Numbered from the stretch's first letter, positions 1 to 8,612 are shown. The stretch: DNA of 64,000 nucleotides from Streptomyces sp. AP-93 (GCF_022808175.1 NZ_JALGBX010000024.1:48012-112011), one strand, 5' to 3'. The notes: generated by a model from the sequence alone, not told the origin. Numbers and translations: made by a program.

Positions 1-1
1 G

Positions 2-1927
2 GAACGGGCCGCAGCCGCGCGAGTCCCGGACGGGACCTGGGAACAGACGTCCGGGCGGGTGACGGACGTCAACGGGGAACCGGAGGCCGGGCAGATGACG
101 GAGGCGGACCCCGAGCGGATCCCGGAACCCGACGCCGACCGTGTCGCAGAACCCGACGCGGCGGCCGACCGGACCACAGCCGCGAACCCGGACGCACAGC
201 GGGTCCCAGATGGGGCCGGGGAGCGGGCGGCCGGGCAGGTGACGAGCGCGGACGCCGAGCGGATCCCGGAACCCGACGCGGAGCGGGTCGCGGAACCCAA
301 CGCGGCAGCCGACCGGACCACAGCCGCGAACCCGGACGCACAGCGGGTCCCGGACGGGGCCGGGGAGGTGGCAGACGCGGGCGAGGCCGCCGAACCCGAC
401 GCGGCGCCGGTACCGAACGAGGCCGGGGCACCCGGCGGGGATGACGTAGCAGAGCGGGCCGCAGACCCGGTGGCGGCACAGGCAGCCGCAGAACGGGCGG
501 AGGCACAGAGCGCGGACGAGGCCGCGGACCAGGTGACGCGGCAGAGCACGGCAGCGGGTGCGGACACGGACACCGCAGCGGACGCGGTAACGGGCACGGG
601 TGCAGGTACGGACACGGAAACGGACGCGGTCACACGCAGGGTCACGGAAGCGGAGCAGGCCGCGGAAGCGAAGCAGGCCGCGGAGCAGGCCGCGGACGAC
701 GTTGCGGCGCGGGCCCCCGACGACGTTGCGGCGCAGACCGCGGACGACGTTACGGCGCAGACCGCCGACGACGTTACGGCGCAGACTGCCAACGACGTTA
801 CGGCGCAGGCCGCCGACGACGTTACGGCGCGGATGGTGGTTGCCGGGCGGGCGGCCCAGCGAAAGCTGTCGGACAGTCTGCGGGAGGCCACGGTCGGCGA
901 GCTGCTCGCGGAGCTGGGCGGGCTGGCCCCGGACCCCGACGAGCCGGGCGACATCTACGGCAACGGCGTCGTGGAGCGGCTGGAGCAGCGGGTCACGGAG
1001 CTGCTCGGCACCGAGGACGCGGCGTTCTTCCCTTCCGGGACCATGGCCCAGCAGATCGCGCTGCGCTGCTGGGCCGGCCGGACCGGGAACCCGGTGGTCG
1101 CCCTGCACCCGATGAGCCATCCGGAGCGGTGGGAGGGCGGCGCGCTGTCCGTCGTCTCGGGGCTGCGGACCGTCCACCCGACGGGCGAACCGCGCCAGCC
1201 GACCGCGTCGGAGCTCGCCGAGCTGCCGGAGCCGTTCGGGACGCTGATGCTGGAGCTTCCGCTCCGCGACGCGGGCTTCCTGCTCCCGACCTGGGAGGAG
1301 CTGTCGGCCCTGGTGGACACCGCCCGCGACCGGGACGCGGTGGTCCACTTCGACGGGGCCCGGCTCTGGGAGTCGACGGTCCACTTCGGCCGGTCGCTGC
1401 CGGAGATCGCGGCGCTGGCGGACTCGGTGTACGTCTCCTTCTACAAGTCCCTCGGGGGCCTCAGCGGGGCCGCCCTCGCCGGATCGGCGTCGCTCGTGGC
1501 GGAGGCGAGGGTCTGGCGCCACCGGTACGGGGGCCAGATCTTCCGCCAGTTCCCGGCCGCTCTGTCCGCCCTGGCCGGGCTGGAACGGGAGCTGCCGGAG
1601 CTGCCCTCCTACGTGGCCAAGGCGCGGACGGTGGCGTCCGCGATGTCCTCGGCGTTCGCCGCGGCCCCGGAGGTGCCCTGGTTCCGGGTCCACCCGGAGG
1701 TCCCGCACACCCACCAGTTCCAGGTGTGGCTCCCCTACGACGCGGACCGCCTCACGGAGGCGGGCGTCCGGCTGGCGGAGGAGACGGGCACGGTCCTCTT
1801 CCGCCGCTGGTCCCCCGACGGCCCGCCGGGCCTGTCGGTGACGGAGGTCGAAGTCACCCGCCCGGGCCTGTCCTGGACACCCGCCGAAGTCACCACGGCA
1901 GTCACAAACTTCGTGGCCCGCCTGTAG
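2..1927 (+). CDS. threonine aldolase-family PLP lyase with long repetitive N-terminal extension (5' end outside window)
   Basis: The C-terminal ~364 residues (from the ATG at 833) form a beta-eliminating lyase/threonine aldolase-type PLP fold. The tract FFPSGTMAQQ binds cofactor and SFYKSLGG carries the Schiff-base lysine (codon at 1445). Family members cleave L-threonine or related beta-hydroxy amino acids to glycine and an aldehyde in the cytosol. Ahead of it lie more than 258 residues of Ala/Asp/Glu/Thr-rich repeats without a stop. The frame stays open to base 2, and a degenerate repeat (RVPDG) is visible before the first in-window GTG at 59, so the gene probably begins outside the window. 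Third-position GC is lower in the repeats, with GTT and GCA codons, than in the enzyme part. A normal family protein would start near 833, but no Shine-Dalgarno sequence is visible there. The enzyme family is clear; whether the extension is translated is uncertain. Confidence 0.75.
   Translation, partial: ERAAAARVPDGTWEQTSGRVTDVNGEPEAGQMTEADPERIPEPDADRVAEPDAAADRTTAANPDAQRVPDGAGERAAGQVTSADAERIPEPDAERVAEPNAAADRTTAANPDAQRVPDGAGEVADAGEAAEPDAAPVPNEAGAPGGDDVAERAADPVAAQAAAERAEAQSADEAADQVTRQSTAAGADTDTAADAVTGTGAGTDTETDAVTRRVTEAEQAAEAKQAAEQAADDVAARAPDDVAAQTADDVTAQTADDVTAQTANDVTAQAADDVTARMVVAGRAAQRKLSDSLREATVGELLAELGGLAPDPDEPGDIYGNGVVERLEQRVTELLGTEDAAFFPSGTMAQQIALRCWAGRTGNPVVALHPMSHPERWEGGALSVVSGLRTVHPTGEPRQPTASELAELPEPFGTLMLELPLRDAGFLLPTWEELSALVDTARDRDAVVHFDGARLWESTVHFGRSLPEIAALADSVYVSFYKSLGGLSGAALAGSASLVAEARVWRHRYGGQIFRQFPAALSALAGLERELPELPSYVAKARTVASAMSSAFAAAPEVPWFRVHPEVPHTHQFQVWLPYDADRLTEAGVRLAEETGTVLFRRWSPDGPPGLSVTEVEVTRPGLSWTPAEVTTAVTNFVARL
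86..373 (+). repeat. 144-bp tandem duplication in lyase N-terminus
   Basis: Two adjacent 48-codon units start at 86 and 230. Both encode the blocks ERIPEPDA, RVAEPxAAADRTTAANPDAQ and RVPDGAGE with only a few substitutions. The reading frame is preserved across the junction. Confidence 0.85.
695..838 (+). repeat. six 24-bp tandem repeats (8-residue DDVTAQTA units)
   Basis: Asp-Asp/Asn-Asp codons recur at exactly 24-bp spacing (695, 719, 743, 767, 791, 815). Each unit reads roughly DDVTAQTA. The array ends directly at the first conserved residues of the lyase domain. There are no unique spacers, so it is not a CRISPR array. Confidence 0.9.
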
Positions 1928-1998
1928 CCCGGTAGCCAACCCCCGCCCTCTACTCCGGACGATTGGAAACCCCCTCTGCCACCCCCGTCGGCGGGGCC

Positions 1999-2158
1999 GG
2001 GAGCGGCCCGGGCCGGGGACGGGGGCGGGGTGGGGTGTCGGCCTGGACGTAAAGCGTGATTTGTGGCGCAAGCACACCCCACAACTGTCGAAGCAGAGCA
2101 CAGGGCGCCTAAATCATGCAGTCCAGGCCGACACCCCACCCCGACCCCGGCACCGGCC
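1999..2158. repeat. long imperfect inverted repeat between lyase and ArsR genes
   Basis: The 22-nt arm at 2027-2048 (GGGGTGGGGTGTCGGCCTGG plus AC) is exactly complementary to 2121-2142. Inner blocks also pair with small bulges: GTGATTT 2056-2062 with AAATCAT 2111-2117, and GGCGC 2065-2069 with GCGCC 2105-2109. Outer GC-rich flanks pair less perfectly. The loop is about 35 nt. It could be a strong terminator or a short MITE-like element. The 423-nt gap 1928-2350 holds this and one REP copy and no convincing gene. Confidence 0.6.
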
Positions 2159-2191
2159 CCCACCCGCAGCCACGCCCCCACCGACCACACC

Positions 2192-2220
2192 CCAGCCCCG
2201 CCGGCGTTTGAGGCGCAGGG
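2192..2220 (+). repeat. REP-like copy (GGCGTTTGAGG core)
   Basis: A single half-copy, CCAGCCCCGCCGGCGTTTGA followed by GGCG. The same core recurs near 5430, 5480, 25075, 39105, 54070, 54105, 55455 and 55530 in this window. Confidence 0.7.
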
Positions 2221-2350
2221 GCCCGGGGACTGGTCCCCGGCAACGGCGCCGCACGAGGCGGCCGCCCCCGGACCGCCCCCGCATCGGCCGCCCGGGCGAA
2301 GGCCGCGTGGCCTGCCAGCCGCAGCCCCACCGCGGCGGCAGAATGATCCG

Positions 2351-3475
2351 ATGAGCGTCACCATCGACATCACCGGGCTCCCCGCGGAGCGGATCGGCTT
2401 CGCGCCGTCCCCCCTCGCAGAGCTCTGCATGGCGTTGCACGCGCTCTCCCAGCCCGGCCATCACCCCGGGCTCGCCTCCTGGAGCTCCACCACCACCGCC
2501 GCCCTCGACCCCGGCCTCGCGGACCGGCTGCTGGAGGGCGATTTCATGTGGCGCAGCTCCTTCGCCGACCTGTTCATGGCCTTCGCCGGGATTCCCGGCG
2601 GCTCCGGCCTGCCGGCCGCCACGCTGGCCGCCGAGCTCGACGTACTCGACCGGCTGGACGACGAGCGGTTCGTGACGGCCGCCCTGGAACACTGCCGGCT
2701 GGCCCTCTACAACGACGACGGCGGCCCGTCCCCTCTCTCGGATCCGCTCGCCCGGGCCAAGGCCCTGGAGACGGCCTCCGCGCGCGGTCCGCAGCAGCTG
2801 GCCTTCGCCGTACGCGTGCTCGACGACACCGCCGGTGTCCGGGTCTGGCTGCGCCGGCTGCTGGAGGACTGCGACGACGCCTTCTTCGCGGAGACCTGGC
2901 GCCGGGTCGAGCCCCGTCAGAGCGCGGACGTCCGGCACAAGACGGAGGTGCTCCGGCGCAAGGGGCTGCCTGCCGTGCTGAAGGAGGTCTCCTCGGCGCT
3001 GAGCGTCGACGAGCGGCTGACCACGGTCACGGTGGACAAGATGGTCCACGGGTCCACGACCGCCACCGATCCCCGAATAGGCGACGGCCTGCTGTTCGTG
3101 CCCACGAACTTCGGCTGGCCCCACCTGCTGGTGCTGCACGCCCCCGGCTGGCGCCCGGTGATCCACTACCCGCTCGGCTCACCCGAACTGGCCTCCTCCC
3201 CGGGGTCGTTGGAGCTGATGCAGCGGCGCATGGAGGCACTGGCCCATCCGATGCGGATGATGCTGTGCCGCAATCTGGCGCGGGCTCCCTACACGACCGG
3301 CGAGTTGGCGGCCGCGCACGGGATCACCGCCCCGGAGGTGTCCCGCCACCTGGCGGTGCTGAAGAAGGCCGGGCTGATCCAGACCCGCCGCCAAGGGCGG
3401 TACGTCCAGCACCAGCTGGACCTGGCGGCGGTCGCGCGGATCGGCTCCGACTTCATCGAGGGCATCCTGCGGTAG
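2351..3475 (+). CDS. ArsR-family winged-helix regulator with N-terminal DUF5937-like domain
   Basis: A 374-residue protein. Residues ~1-290 look like the DUF5937 domain often fused to actinobacterial ArsR proteins. The last ~80 residues form an ArsR/SmtB-type winged helix with ALAHPMRMMLCRNL (helix 1), TGELAAAHGITAPEVSRHLA (recognition helix-turn-helix) and a basic wing GRYVQHQLDL. The function is presumably DNA-binding repression in the cytoplasm; the ligand is unknown, since no metal-binding CxC motif is evident. The ATG at 2351 is chosen because conserved sequence starts there; the longer open frame to 2063 crosses the inverted repeat and a REP copy. A palindrome sits 60 bp after the stop (see 3535). 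Confidence 0.75.
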   Translation: MSVTIDITGLPAERIGFAPSPLAELCMALHALSQPGHHPGLASWSSTTTAALDPGLADRLLEGDFMWRSSFADLFMAFAGIPGGSGLPAATLAAELDVLDRLDDERFVTAALEHCRLALYNDDGGPSPLSDPLARAKALETASARGPQQLAFAVRVLDDTAGVRVWLRRLLEDCDDAFFAETWRRVEPRQSADVRHKTEVLRRKGLPAVLKEVSSALSVDERLTTVTVDKMVHGSTTATDPRIGDGLLFVPTNFGWPHLLVLHAPGWRPVIHYPLGSPELASSPGSLELMQRRMEALAHPMRMMLCRNLARAPYTTGELAAAHGITAPEVSRHLAVLKKAGLIQTRRQGRYVQHQLDLAAVARIGSDFIEGILR

Positions 3476-3534
3476 CAGCGGAAGCACCGCGGGAGCGAAG
3501 AGCGGGCACTGGCCTGTTTTCGACGGCTCAGATG

Positions 3535-3549
3535 ATCCGATATACGGAT
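3535..3549. promoter_or_regulatory. ATCCG-N5-CGGAT palindrome, candidate operator
   Basis: A perfect 5+5 inverted repeat lies between the ArsR-type gene and the peptidase gene. Part of it (GATCCGAT) also occurs just before the ArsR start (2345-2352). The link to the neighbouring regulator is inferred from position only. Confidence 0.3.
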
Positions 3550-3761
3550 TTCACAAACCGGAATCAGTGAAAACTCTGGCCATGGCCGCCACTTGATGTC
3601 TAACGTGCGTCCACGCTCCGCTCCTCCCACTCGGTGCAACGCACCCGACCTGCGTCTGCACCGCGTCCCCGCACCCTCGCACCCTCGCACCCCCGCACGC
3701 CACAGCCCGAACGCAGTACGCCCTACGCATGCGCACGCGCATCTGCCGTGGAAGGACTTTC

Positions 3762-5318
3762 ATGCCCTCACGCCGTATAGCCGCAGCCACCGCCGCCCTG
3801 GCAGCCGCGGCCCTCGTCTCCCCCCTGCTCCTCGCCGGACCCGCCGGAGCCACCGGCAGCCCGCAGAGCGACGCCGCCCGGGGTGACGCGCTGGCCCGAA
3901 AGCTGGTCAAGGACTCCACCGGCAAGGGTGCCAACAACCACCTGAAGGTCTTCCAGGCCATCGCCGACTACAACAACGGCACCCGTGTGGCGGGTTCCAA
4001 GGGCCACGTCCAATCGGCCCAGTACGTCGAGGCCGTCATGCGCGCGGCCGGATACAAGGTCACCAAGAACGAGTTCGAGTTCGTGTACGTCGATGCGGTC
4101 GCCGAGACCCTGAAGGTCAACGGCGCGGCCGGCCGCGACGTCCCGATCAAGCTGATGACGTACACCGCCAGCGGCCCGGCGGACGGCGTGACGGCGCAGA
4201 TCGCCGCCGCCCCGGTCGACGCCGACGGCACCAACGGCTGCGAGCCCGCCGACTTCGCCGCGGGCGCCTTCACCGGCAAGGTCGCGCTGATCAAGCGCGG
4301 CGGCTGCGCCTTCGCGGTCAAGCAGCAGAACGCGGCGACGGCCGGCGCGGTCGGCGCGGTGATCTACAACAACGTCGAGGGCGCCCTGAACGGCACCATA
4401 GGTTCGGCGGACGCGGGGAAGATCCCGACCGGTGGCGTCACGCGGGCCGAGGGCGAGCGGCTCGCCGCCGACGCCGCCGCGGGACCGGTCGAGGTCACCC
4501 TCGACATCCGCGAGTTCCGGGAGAACCGCAAGACGTACAACGTCGTCGCGGAGACGCGGGGCGGCGACGAGAACAACACCGTCTTCCTCGGCGCGCACCT
4601 CGACTCCGTCACGGATGGCCCTGGCATCAACGACAACGGCTCCGGCTCGGCCGGCATCCTCCAGGTCGCGCAGAGGCTCGCGAGCAGCCAGGGCAAGATC
4701 AAGAACAAGGTCAAGTTCGCCTGGTGGTCGGCGGAGGAGTTCGGCCTGCTCGGCTCCGAGGCGTACGTCGCCGGGCTGACGGAGGAGCAGAAGAAGCAGA
4801 TCAAGCTCTACTTGAACTTCGACATGATCGCCTCGCCGAACGCCGCGTACTTCGTCTACGACGGCGACGACTCGGACAAGGTCGGCGCGGGCCCCGGCCC
4901 CGAGGGCTCGGCTCAGCTGGAGAAGGGGATCAACGACTTCCTCGACTCCAAGAACATCCCGCGCGAGGGCACCGACTTCTCGGGCCGCTCCGACTACGGC
5001 CCGTTCATCGAGGTCGGCATCCCCTCGGGCGGTACGTTCACGGGCGCCGAGGGCATCAAGACGCCGGAGCAGGCGGCGAAGTTCGGCGGTCAGGCCGGGG
5101 TCGCGTACGACGTGAACTACCACGGCAAGGGCGACACGATCGCGAACATCGACCAGAAGGCGCTCGACATCAACGTCGACGTCATCGCGGACGCGGTGGG
5201 GCACTACGCGTTCGACCTGGCGCCGCTGGGCCGGCCGGTCGTCTCCGAGCCGACCAACGGCGGGGGCAGTGGGGGTGGCCTCCACGAGGGCCACGACCAC
5301 GACCACGCCACGGAGTAG
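3762..5318 (+). CDS. secreted M28 family zinc aminopeptidase with PA domain
   Basis: A 518-residue exported peptidase resembling the Streptomyces aminopeptidase S/Y group, which removes N-terminal residues from extracellular peptides. The order is a Sec signal peptide (residues 1-30, MPSRRIA start, cleavage near AGA-TG), an N-terminal part, a protease-associated insert (~145-245) and an M28 catalytic domain. Visible co-catalytic zinc ligands are H279 (GAHLDS), D291 (INDNGSGS), E326 with catalytic E325 (WWSAEEFG), D354 (NFDMIASP) and H454 (NYHGKGD). The C-terminus is a Gly- then His/Asp-rich tail (LHEGHDHDHATE), which may help hold metal. The ATG at 3762 has GAAGGAC upstream; the earlier in-frame ATG at 3729 would add residues before the signal peptide. 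The gene runs convergent with the next one across a large palindrome. Confidence 0.9.
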   Translation: MPSRRIAAATAALAAAALVSPLLLAGPAGATGSPQSDAARGDALARKLVKDSTGKGANNHLKVFQAIADYNNGTRVAGSKGHVQSAQYVEAVMRAAGYKVTKNEFEFVYVDAVAETLKVNGAAGRDVPIKLMTYTASGPADGVTAQIAAAPVDADGTNGCEPADFAAGAFTGKVALIKRGGCAFAVKQQNAATAGAVGAVIYNNVEGALNGTIGSADAGKIPTGGVTRAEGERLAADAAAGPVEVTLDIREFRENRKTYNVVAETRGGDENNTVFLGAHLDSVTDGPGINDNGSGSAGILQVAQRLASSQGKIKNKVKFAWWSAEEFGLLGSEAYVAGLTEEQKKQIKLYLNFDMIASPNAAYFVYDGDDSDKVGAGPGPEGSAQLEKGINDFLDSKNIPREGTDFSGRSDYGPFIEVGIPSGGTFTGAEGIKTPEQAAKFGGQAGVAYDVNYHGKGDTIANIDQKALDINVDVIADAVGHYAFDLAPLGRPVVSEPTNGGGSGGGLHEGHDHDHATE

Positions 5319-5346
5319 TCCGTCCGGGGGGCGGGTCGGGGCCGGT

Positions 5347-5583
5347 GCAGCCGCTGCGCGGCGCCGAGTCCCCTACCCGCCCTTCCTCCGTTCCCCGGGC
5401 TTCGCCCGGACCCCCGCTCCTCAAACGCCGGAGGGGCTGGATTGTCGCCGACGTCGGCCATATCCAGCCCCTCCGGCGTTTGAGGAGCGGGGTCTGGGGC
5501 GGAGCCCCAGCTGGGGGTCCCCCGGACGGAGTCTGGGGGATGGTGGAAGGGCGGGTAGGGGACAGGCCCCGCGCAGCGGCTGC
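5347..5583. repeat. 237-bp nested palindromic REP element (bidirectional terminator-like)
   Basis: Three nested inverted repeats are visible. The inner perfect 31-bp arms are 5412-5442 and 5462-5492 around the GGCGTTTGAGG core. The middle 18-bp arms are 5369-5386 and 5545-5562 (CCCCTACCCGCCCTTCC). The outer 15-bp arms are 5347-5361 and 5569-5583 (GCAGCCGCTGCGCGG). The element fills the gap between two convergent genes, where a bidirectional terminator would be expected. Confidence 0.85.
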
Positions 5584-5585
5584 CG

Positions 5586-6608
5586 TCATCCCGGCCAGGG
5601 GGCCACGCCGACCGGCTGGACCAGCCAGCCGAAGTCGCCCAGCCCACCCCGGGCGGTGAGTTCCGCAGCTTCCCCGGCCAGAGACAGCGCCCGGACGTAC
5701 GCCGCCGGGTCGGTGGAGGCCAGGGCCAGCGGGGGCCTGGCCCCCGAGACACCGAGGGCGGCCAGCGCGTCCCGCTGCGTCAGCAGCACCGCGCCCGGCC
5801 CCGCGCACGCGTCGAGCGCCACGTGCGCGGTGACGTCGCAGCTCCCGTCCGGCACCGGGGCGGTCTCCCGCCCGGCGCGGAACCCGGTCAGCGTCCCGAA
5901 GGGCGGCCGGGCGTCCCGGGTGTGGGCGTAGTCGACGGCGACCGCGAGCCCGCGCTCCACGCTCCCGGCTGCCGCCGCCCAGGCCTCGTCGCGCAGCCTC
6001 CCGATCTCCGCCCGGCCCCCGCCCGCAAGCCCGCCCGCATGCCCGCCCGCATCCCCGCCCGCGTCCGGCCACCACCGCTCCAGCCAGGCCCGGTCCGGCC
6101 CGTCCAGGGCGCCGCCCGGGCTCTGCGTACCGTCCCGCGCGACCTCCACGTAGCGGCCGTCCTCGGCGAGGTCCAGCGGGACGTTGTCGAGCCACTCGTT
6201 GGCGAAGAGCAGCCCCCGGGTCCCCCGGGGCGGCTCGCTCACCCACCGGATCCGCCCGTCGAGCCCGGCGGGCCGCCCCGCGCGCTCCACCCCGTACGGC
6301 CGCACCCGCGCGGCCGTCTCCGGCGGCAGCGCCGCCAGCACCCCGGCCAGCAGCTCCCCTCGTCCGGCCCCTACGTCGACCAGGTCCAGCTCCTCCGGAC
6401 GGCCGAGCTCCCCGTCCACCCACAGGAGGAGCCGGGCCACGGCCCGCGCGTAGAGCGGCGAGGCGTGCACGGACGTGCGGAAGTGCCCCGCGGGGCCGGG
6501 GCCGCCGGGGCGGACGTAGAAGCCGTCGGGGCCGTACAGCGCCCGCTCCATCGCGGTCCGCCAGCGGACCGGACCCGCCTGCGCCGTGCCTTCACCCTGA
6601 GTACTCAT
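5586..6608 (-). CDS. MidA-like SAM-dependent methyltransferase (COG1565)
   Basis: A 340-residue protein of the MidA/NDUFAF7 (DUF185) type. It carries an N-terminal FYVRPGGPGPAGHFRTSV segment typical of the family, a SAM-binding glycine motif (LVDVGAGRGEL), a FANEWLDNVP acidic motif and a later AVDYAH motif. The eukaryotic relative dimethylates an arginine of the complex I 49-kDa subunit, the NuoD homologue. A nuoD gene lies 5 kb downstream, but bacterial substrates are not established, so this link is only suggestive. An Ala/Gly/Asp-rich insertion (DAGGDAGGHAGGLAGG) is unusual. The ATG at 6608 fits the family start. It is divergent from the kinase gene. Confidence 0.8.
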   Translation of the reverse strand: MSTQGEGTAQAGPVRWRTAMERALYGPDGFYVRPGGPGPAGHFRTSVHASPLYARAVARLLLWVDGELGRPEELDLVDVGAGRGELLAGVLAALPPETAARVRPYGVERAGRPAGLDGRIRWVSEPPRGTRGLLFANEWLDNVPLDLAEDGRYVEVARDGTQSPGGALDGPDRAWLERWWPDAGGDAGGHAGGLAGGGRAEIGRLRDEAWAAAAGSVERGLAVAVDYAHTRDARPPFGTLTGFRAGRETAPVPDGSCDVTAHVALDACAGPGAVLLTQRDALAALGVSGARPPLALASTDPAAYVRALSLAGEAAELTARGGLGDFGWLVQPVGVAPWPG

Positions 6609-6714
6609 CACTGAAAGGTTATGGTCGCCTCCACCTCCGGTAGTACTCGCCCGTCGCATGGATCGCCCCTCTGGTTGACTCCAGCACCTATCGGCTGTCC
6701 CTACTCTGGGTTAC

Positions 6715-7914
6715 GTGCAGCGCCTCTACGATTTCCTCCGCAGACACCCGACGGGCGTCGACAGCTTCTGGGCTGTCCTCTTCTTCGGGTTCTCGATGGC
6801 CGTCGTCGCCTCGATGCACCAGACCACCGCCTCCGCGCTGCTCGCCACCCCCTGTGTGGTGGCGCTGAGCAGCGCCGTCGCGCTGCGCCGCAAGTGGACC
6901 GTCCCGGTCTTCTGGCTCACCGTCGCCACCGGCCTCTACCAGCTGGCCATCGGCGCGGAGGCGAACTTCTACGACTTCGCGATGCTCGTCGTCCTCTTCA
7001 CGGTCGCCGCCTCCGACGTGCCGCGCTGGGTCTCGCGCACCGCCCTCGGCTGGGGGCTGCTCGCGTCCCCCCTCTACTTCCTGCGCATCGGCGTGGACAA
7101 GGGCGCCACGACCTTCGAGAGCGTCCTCTTCGTCATGTTCCTGATGGTCCCCTTCGCCCTCGCCTGGGTGATGGGCGACTCCCTGCGCACCCGCCGGGCC
7201 TATTACGCCCAGCTCGTCGAGCGCAACCAGCGCCTGGAGCAGGAGCGCGCGGCGCAGGCCAAGGTGGCCGTCGCCGCCGAGCGGGCCCGGATCGCCCGCG
7301 AGCTGCACGACGTCGTCGCGCACAACGTCTCGGTGATGGTGGTCCAGGCCGACGGCGCCGCCTACGTGATGGACGCGGCCCCCGAGCAGGCCAAGGAGGC
7401 CCTGCAGACGATCTCCGGCACCGGCCGCCTGGCCCTGGCCGAGATGCGCCGGCTGCTGGGCGTGCTGCGCACCGGCGAGCCGCAGGAGTCCGAGGACTAC
7501 GTGCCGCAGCCCGACGTGGAGCAGATCGAAGTGCTCGTCGAGCAGGTACGGGCGGCCGGGCTCGCGGTGGACTTCGAGGTCGAGGGCGCCCCGCGCAAGC
7601 TGCCCAGCGGCCTGGAGCTGACGGCGTACCGGATCGTCCAGGAGGCGCTGACGAACACGCGCAAGCACGGCGGCCCCGACGCGAAGGCCAGCGTGCGGCT
7701 CGTCTACTTCGACGACGGGCTCGGCCTGCTCGTCGAGGACGACGGCCGGGGCGCGGCCCGCGAGCTGTACACGGACGGCGGCGCGGACGGCGCCGGACAC
7801 GGGCTGATCGGCATGCGCGAACGCATCGGTATGGTCGGAGGGACCCTCGACGCGGGCCCCCGGCCCGGTGGCGGCTTCCGGATCAGCGCCCTGCTCCCCC
7901 TGAAGAAAAGGTGA
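6715..7914 (+). CDS. two-component sensor histidine kinase (NarL/DesK-type)
   Basis: A 399-residue membrane kinase. Residues ~18-155 contain four to five hydrophobic segments and no large extracellular domain. A coiled region (~165-190) leads to the HisKA_3 dimerisation box ERARIARELHDVVAHN with phospho-acceptor H198. The C-terminal HATPase has an N box (ALTNTRKH), a G1 box (VEDDGRG) and GHGLIGMRERIG. It starts with GTG at 6715. The response regulator begins 3 nt after its stop, so the two should be cotranscribed and form a cognate pair. The signal sensed is unknown; the membrane-embedded sensor resembles envelope-stress kinases. Confidence 0.9.
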   Translation: MQRLYDFLRRHPTGVDSFWAVLFFGFSMAVVASMHQTTASALLATPCVVALSSAVALRRKWTVPVFWLTVATGLYQLAIGAEANFYDFAMLVVLFTVAASDVPRWVSRTALGWGLLASPLYFLRIGVDKGATTFESVLFVMFLMVPFALAWVMGDSLRTRRAYYAQLVERNQRLEQERAAQAKVAVAAERARIARELHDVVAHNVSVMVVQADGAAYVMDAAPEQAKEALQTISGTGRLALAEMRRLLGVLRTGEPQESEDYVPQPDVEQIEVLVEQVRAAGLAVDFEVEGAPRKLPSGLELTAYRIVQEALTNTRKHGGPDAKASVRLVYFDDGLGLLVEDDGRGAARELYTDGGADGAGHGLIGMRERIGMVGGTLDAGPRPGGGFRISALLPLKKR

Positions 7915-7916
7915 CC

Positions 7917-8612
7917 ATGTCCTTCCCCACCGGCCCCTCCATCCGCGTGATGCTGGTCGACGACCAAGTACTGCTGCGCACCGGTTTCCGGATGGTGCTC
8001 GCCGCACAGCCCGACATGGAGGTCGTCGCCGAGGCCGGCGACGGCCTGGAGGCGCTGGAGGTGCTGCGCGCCACCAAGGTGGACGTGGTGCTGATGGACG
8101 TCCGCATGCCCCGCCTCGACGGGGTCGAGGCGACGCGCCGCATCTGCGAGCCCGAGGAACACCCCAAGGTCATCATCCTGACCACCTTCGACCTCGACGA
8201 GTACGCCTTCTCCGGCCTGAAGGCGGGCGCGAGCGGGTTCATGCTCAAGGACGTCCCGCCGGGCGAGCTGCTGGCCGCGATCCGCTCGGTGCACAGCGGG
8301 GACGCGGTCGTCGCCCCGTCCACGACGCGCCGGCTGCTGGACCGGTTCGCGCCGATGCTGCCGTCGACCTCGGCGGAGCCGCGGAACAAGGACGTCGAGC
8401 GGCTGACGGAGCGCGAGCGCGAGGTCATGCTGCTGGTCGCCCAGGGCCTGTCGAACGGCGAGATCGCCGCCCGCCTGGTCCTGTCGGAGGCCACGGTCAA
8501 GACCCACGTGGGCCGCATCCTGACCAAGCTGGACCTGCGCGACCGGGTGCAGGTCGTGGTCCTGGCGTACGAGACCGGGCTGGTCCGCGCGGGCGGCGGC
8601 GGGACTCTGTAG
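7917..8612 (+). CDS. NarL/FixJ-type response regulator
   Basis: 231 residues. The receiver domain has acidic pocket D15/D16 and phosphorylation site D61 (VLMDVRMP), with the conserved lysine in GFMLKDVPP. A LuxR-type HTH closes the protein (LTEREREVMLLVAQGLSNGEIA, then SEATVKTHVGRILTKL). AAGAAAAGG lies just upstream of the ATG at 7917. It should bind DNA after phosphorylation by the kinase encoded immediately upstream. The following gene starts 3 nt after the stop and may belong to the same operon. Confidence 0.92.
   Translation: MSFPTGPSIRVMLVDDQVLLRTGFRMVLAAQPDMEVVAEAGDGLEALEVLRATKVDVVLMDVRMPRLDGVEATRRICEPEEHPKVIILTTFDLDEYAFSGLKAGASGFMLKDVPPGELLAAIRSVHSGDAVVAPSTTRRLLDRFAPMLPSTSAEPRNKDVERLTEREREVMLLVAQGLSNGEIAARLVLSEATVKTHVGRILTKLDLRDRVQVVVLAYETGLVRAGGGGTL

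Noticed and set aside
695..838. Regular 24-bp repeats as a CRISPR array
   Set aside because: The units are directly contiguous, in frame with the lyase, and have no variable spacers. No cas gene is nearby.
2063..2350. N-terminal extension of the ArsR-type protein
   Set aside because: The extra 96 codons are Pro-rich and cover the inverted repeat and a REP copy; conserved sequence begins at 2351.
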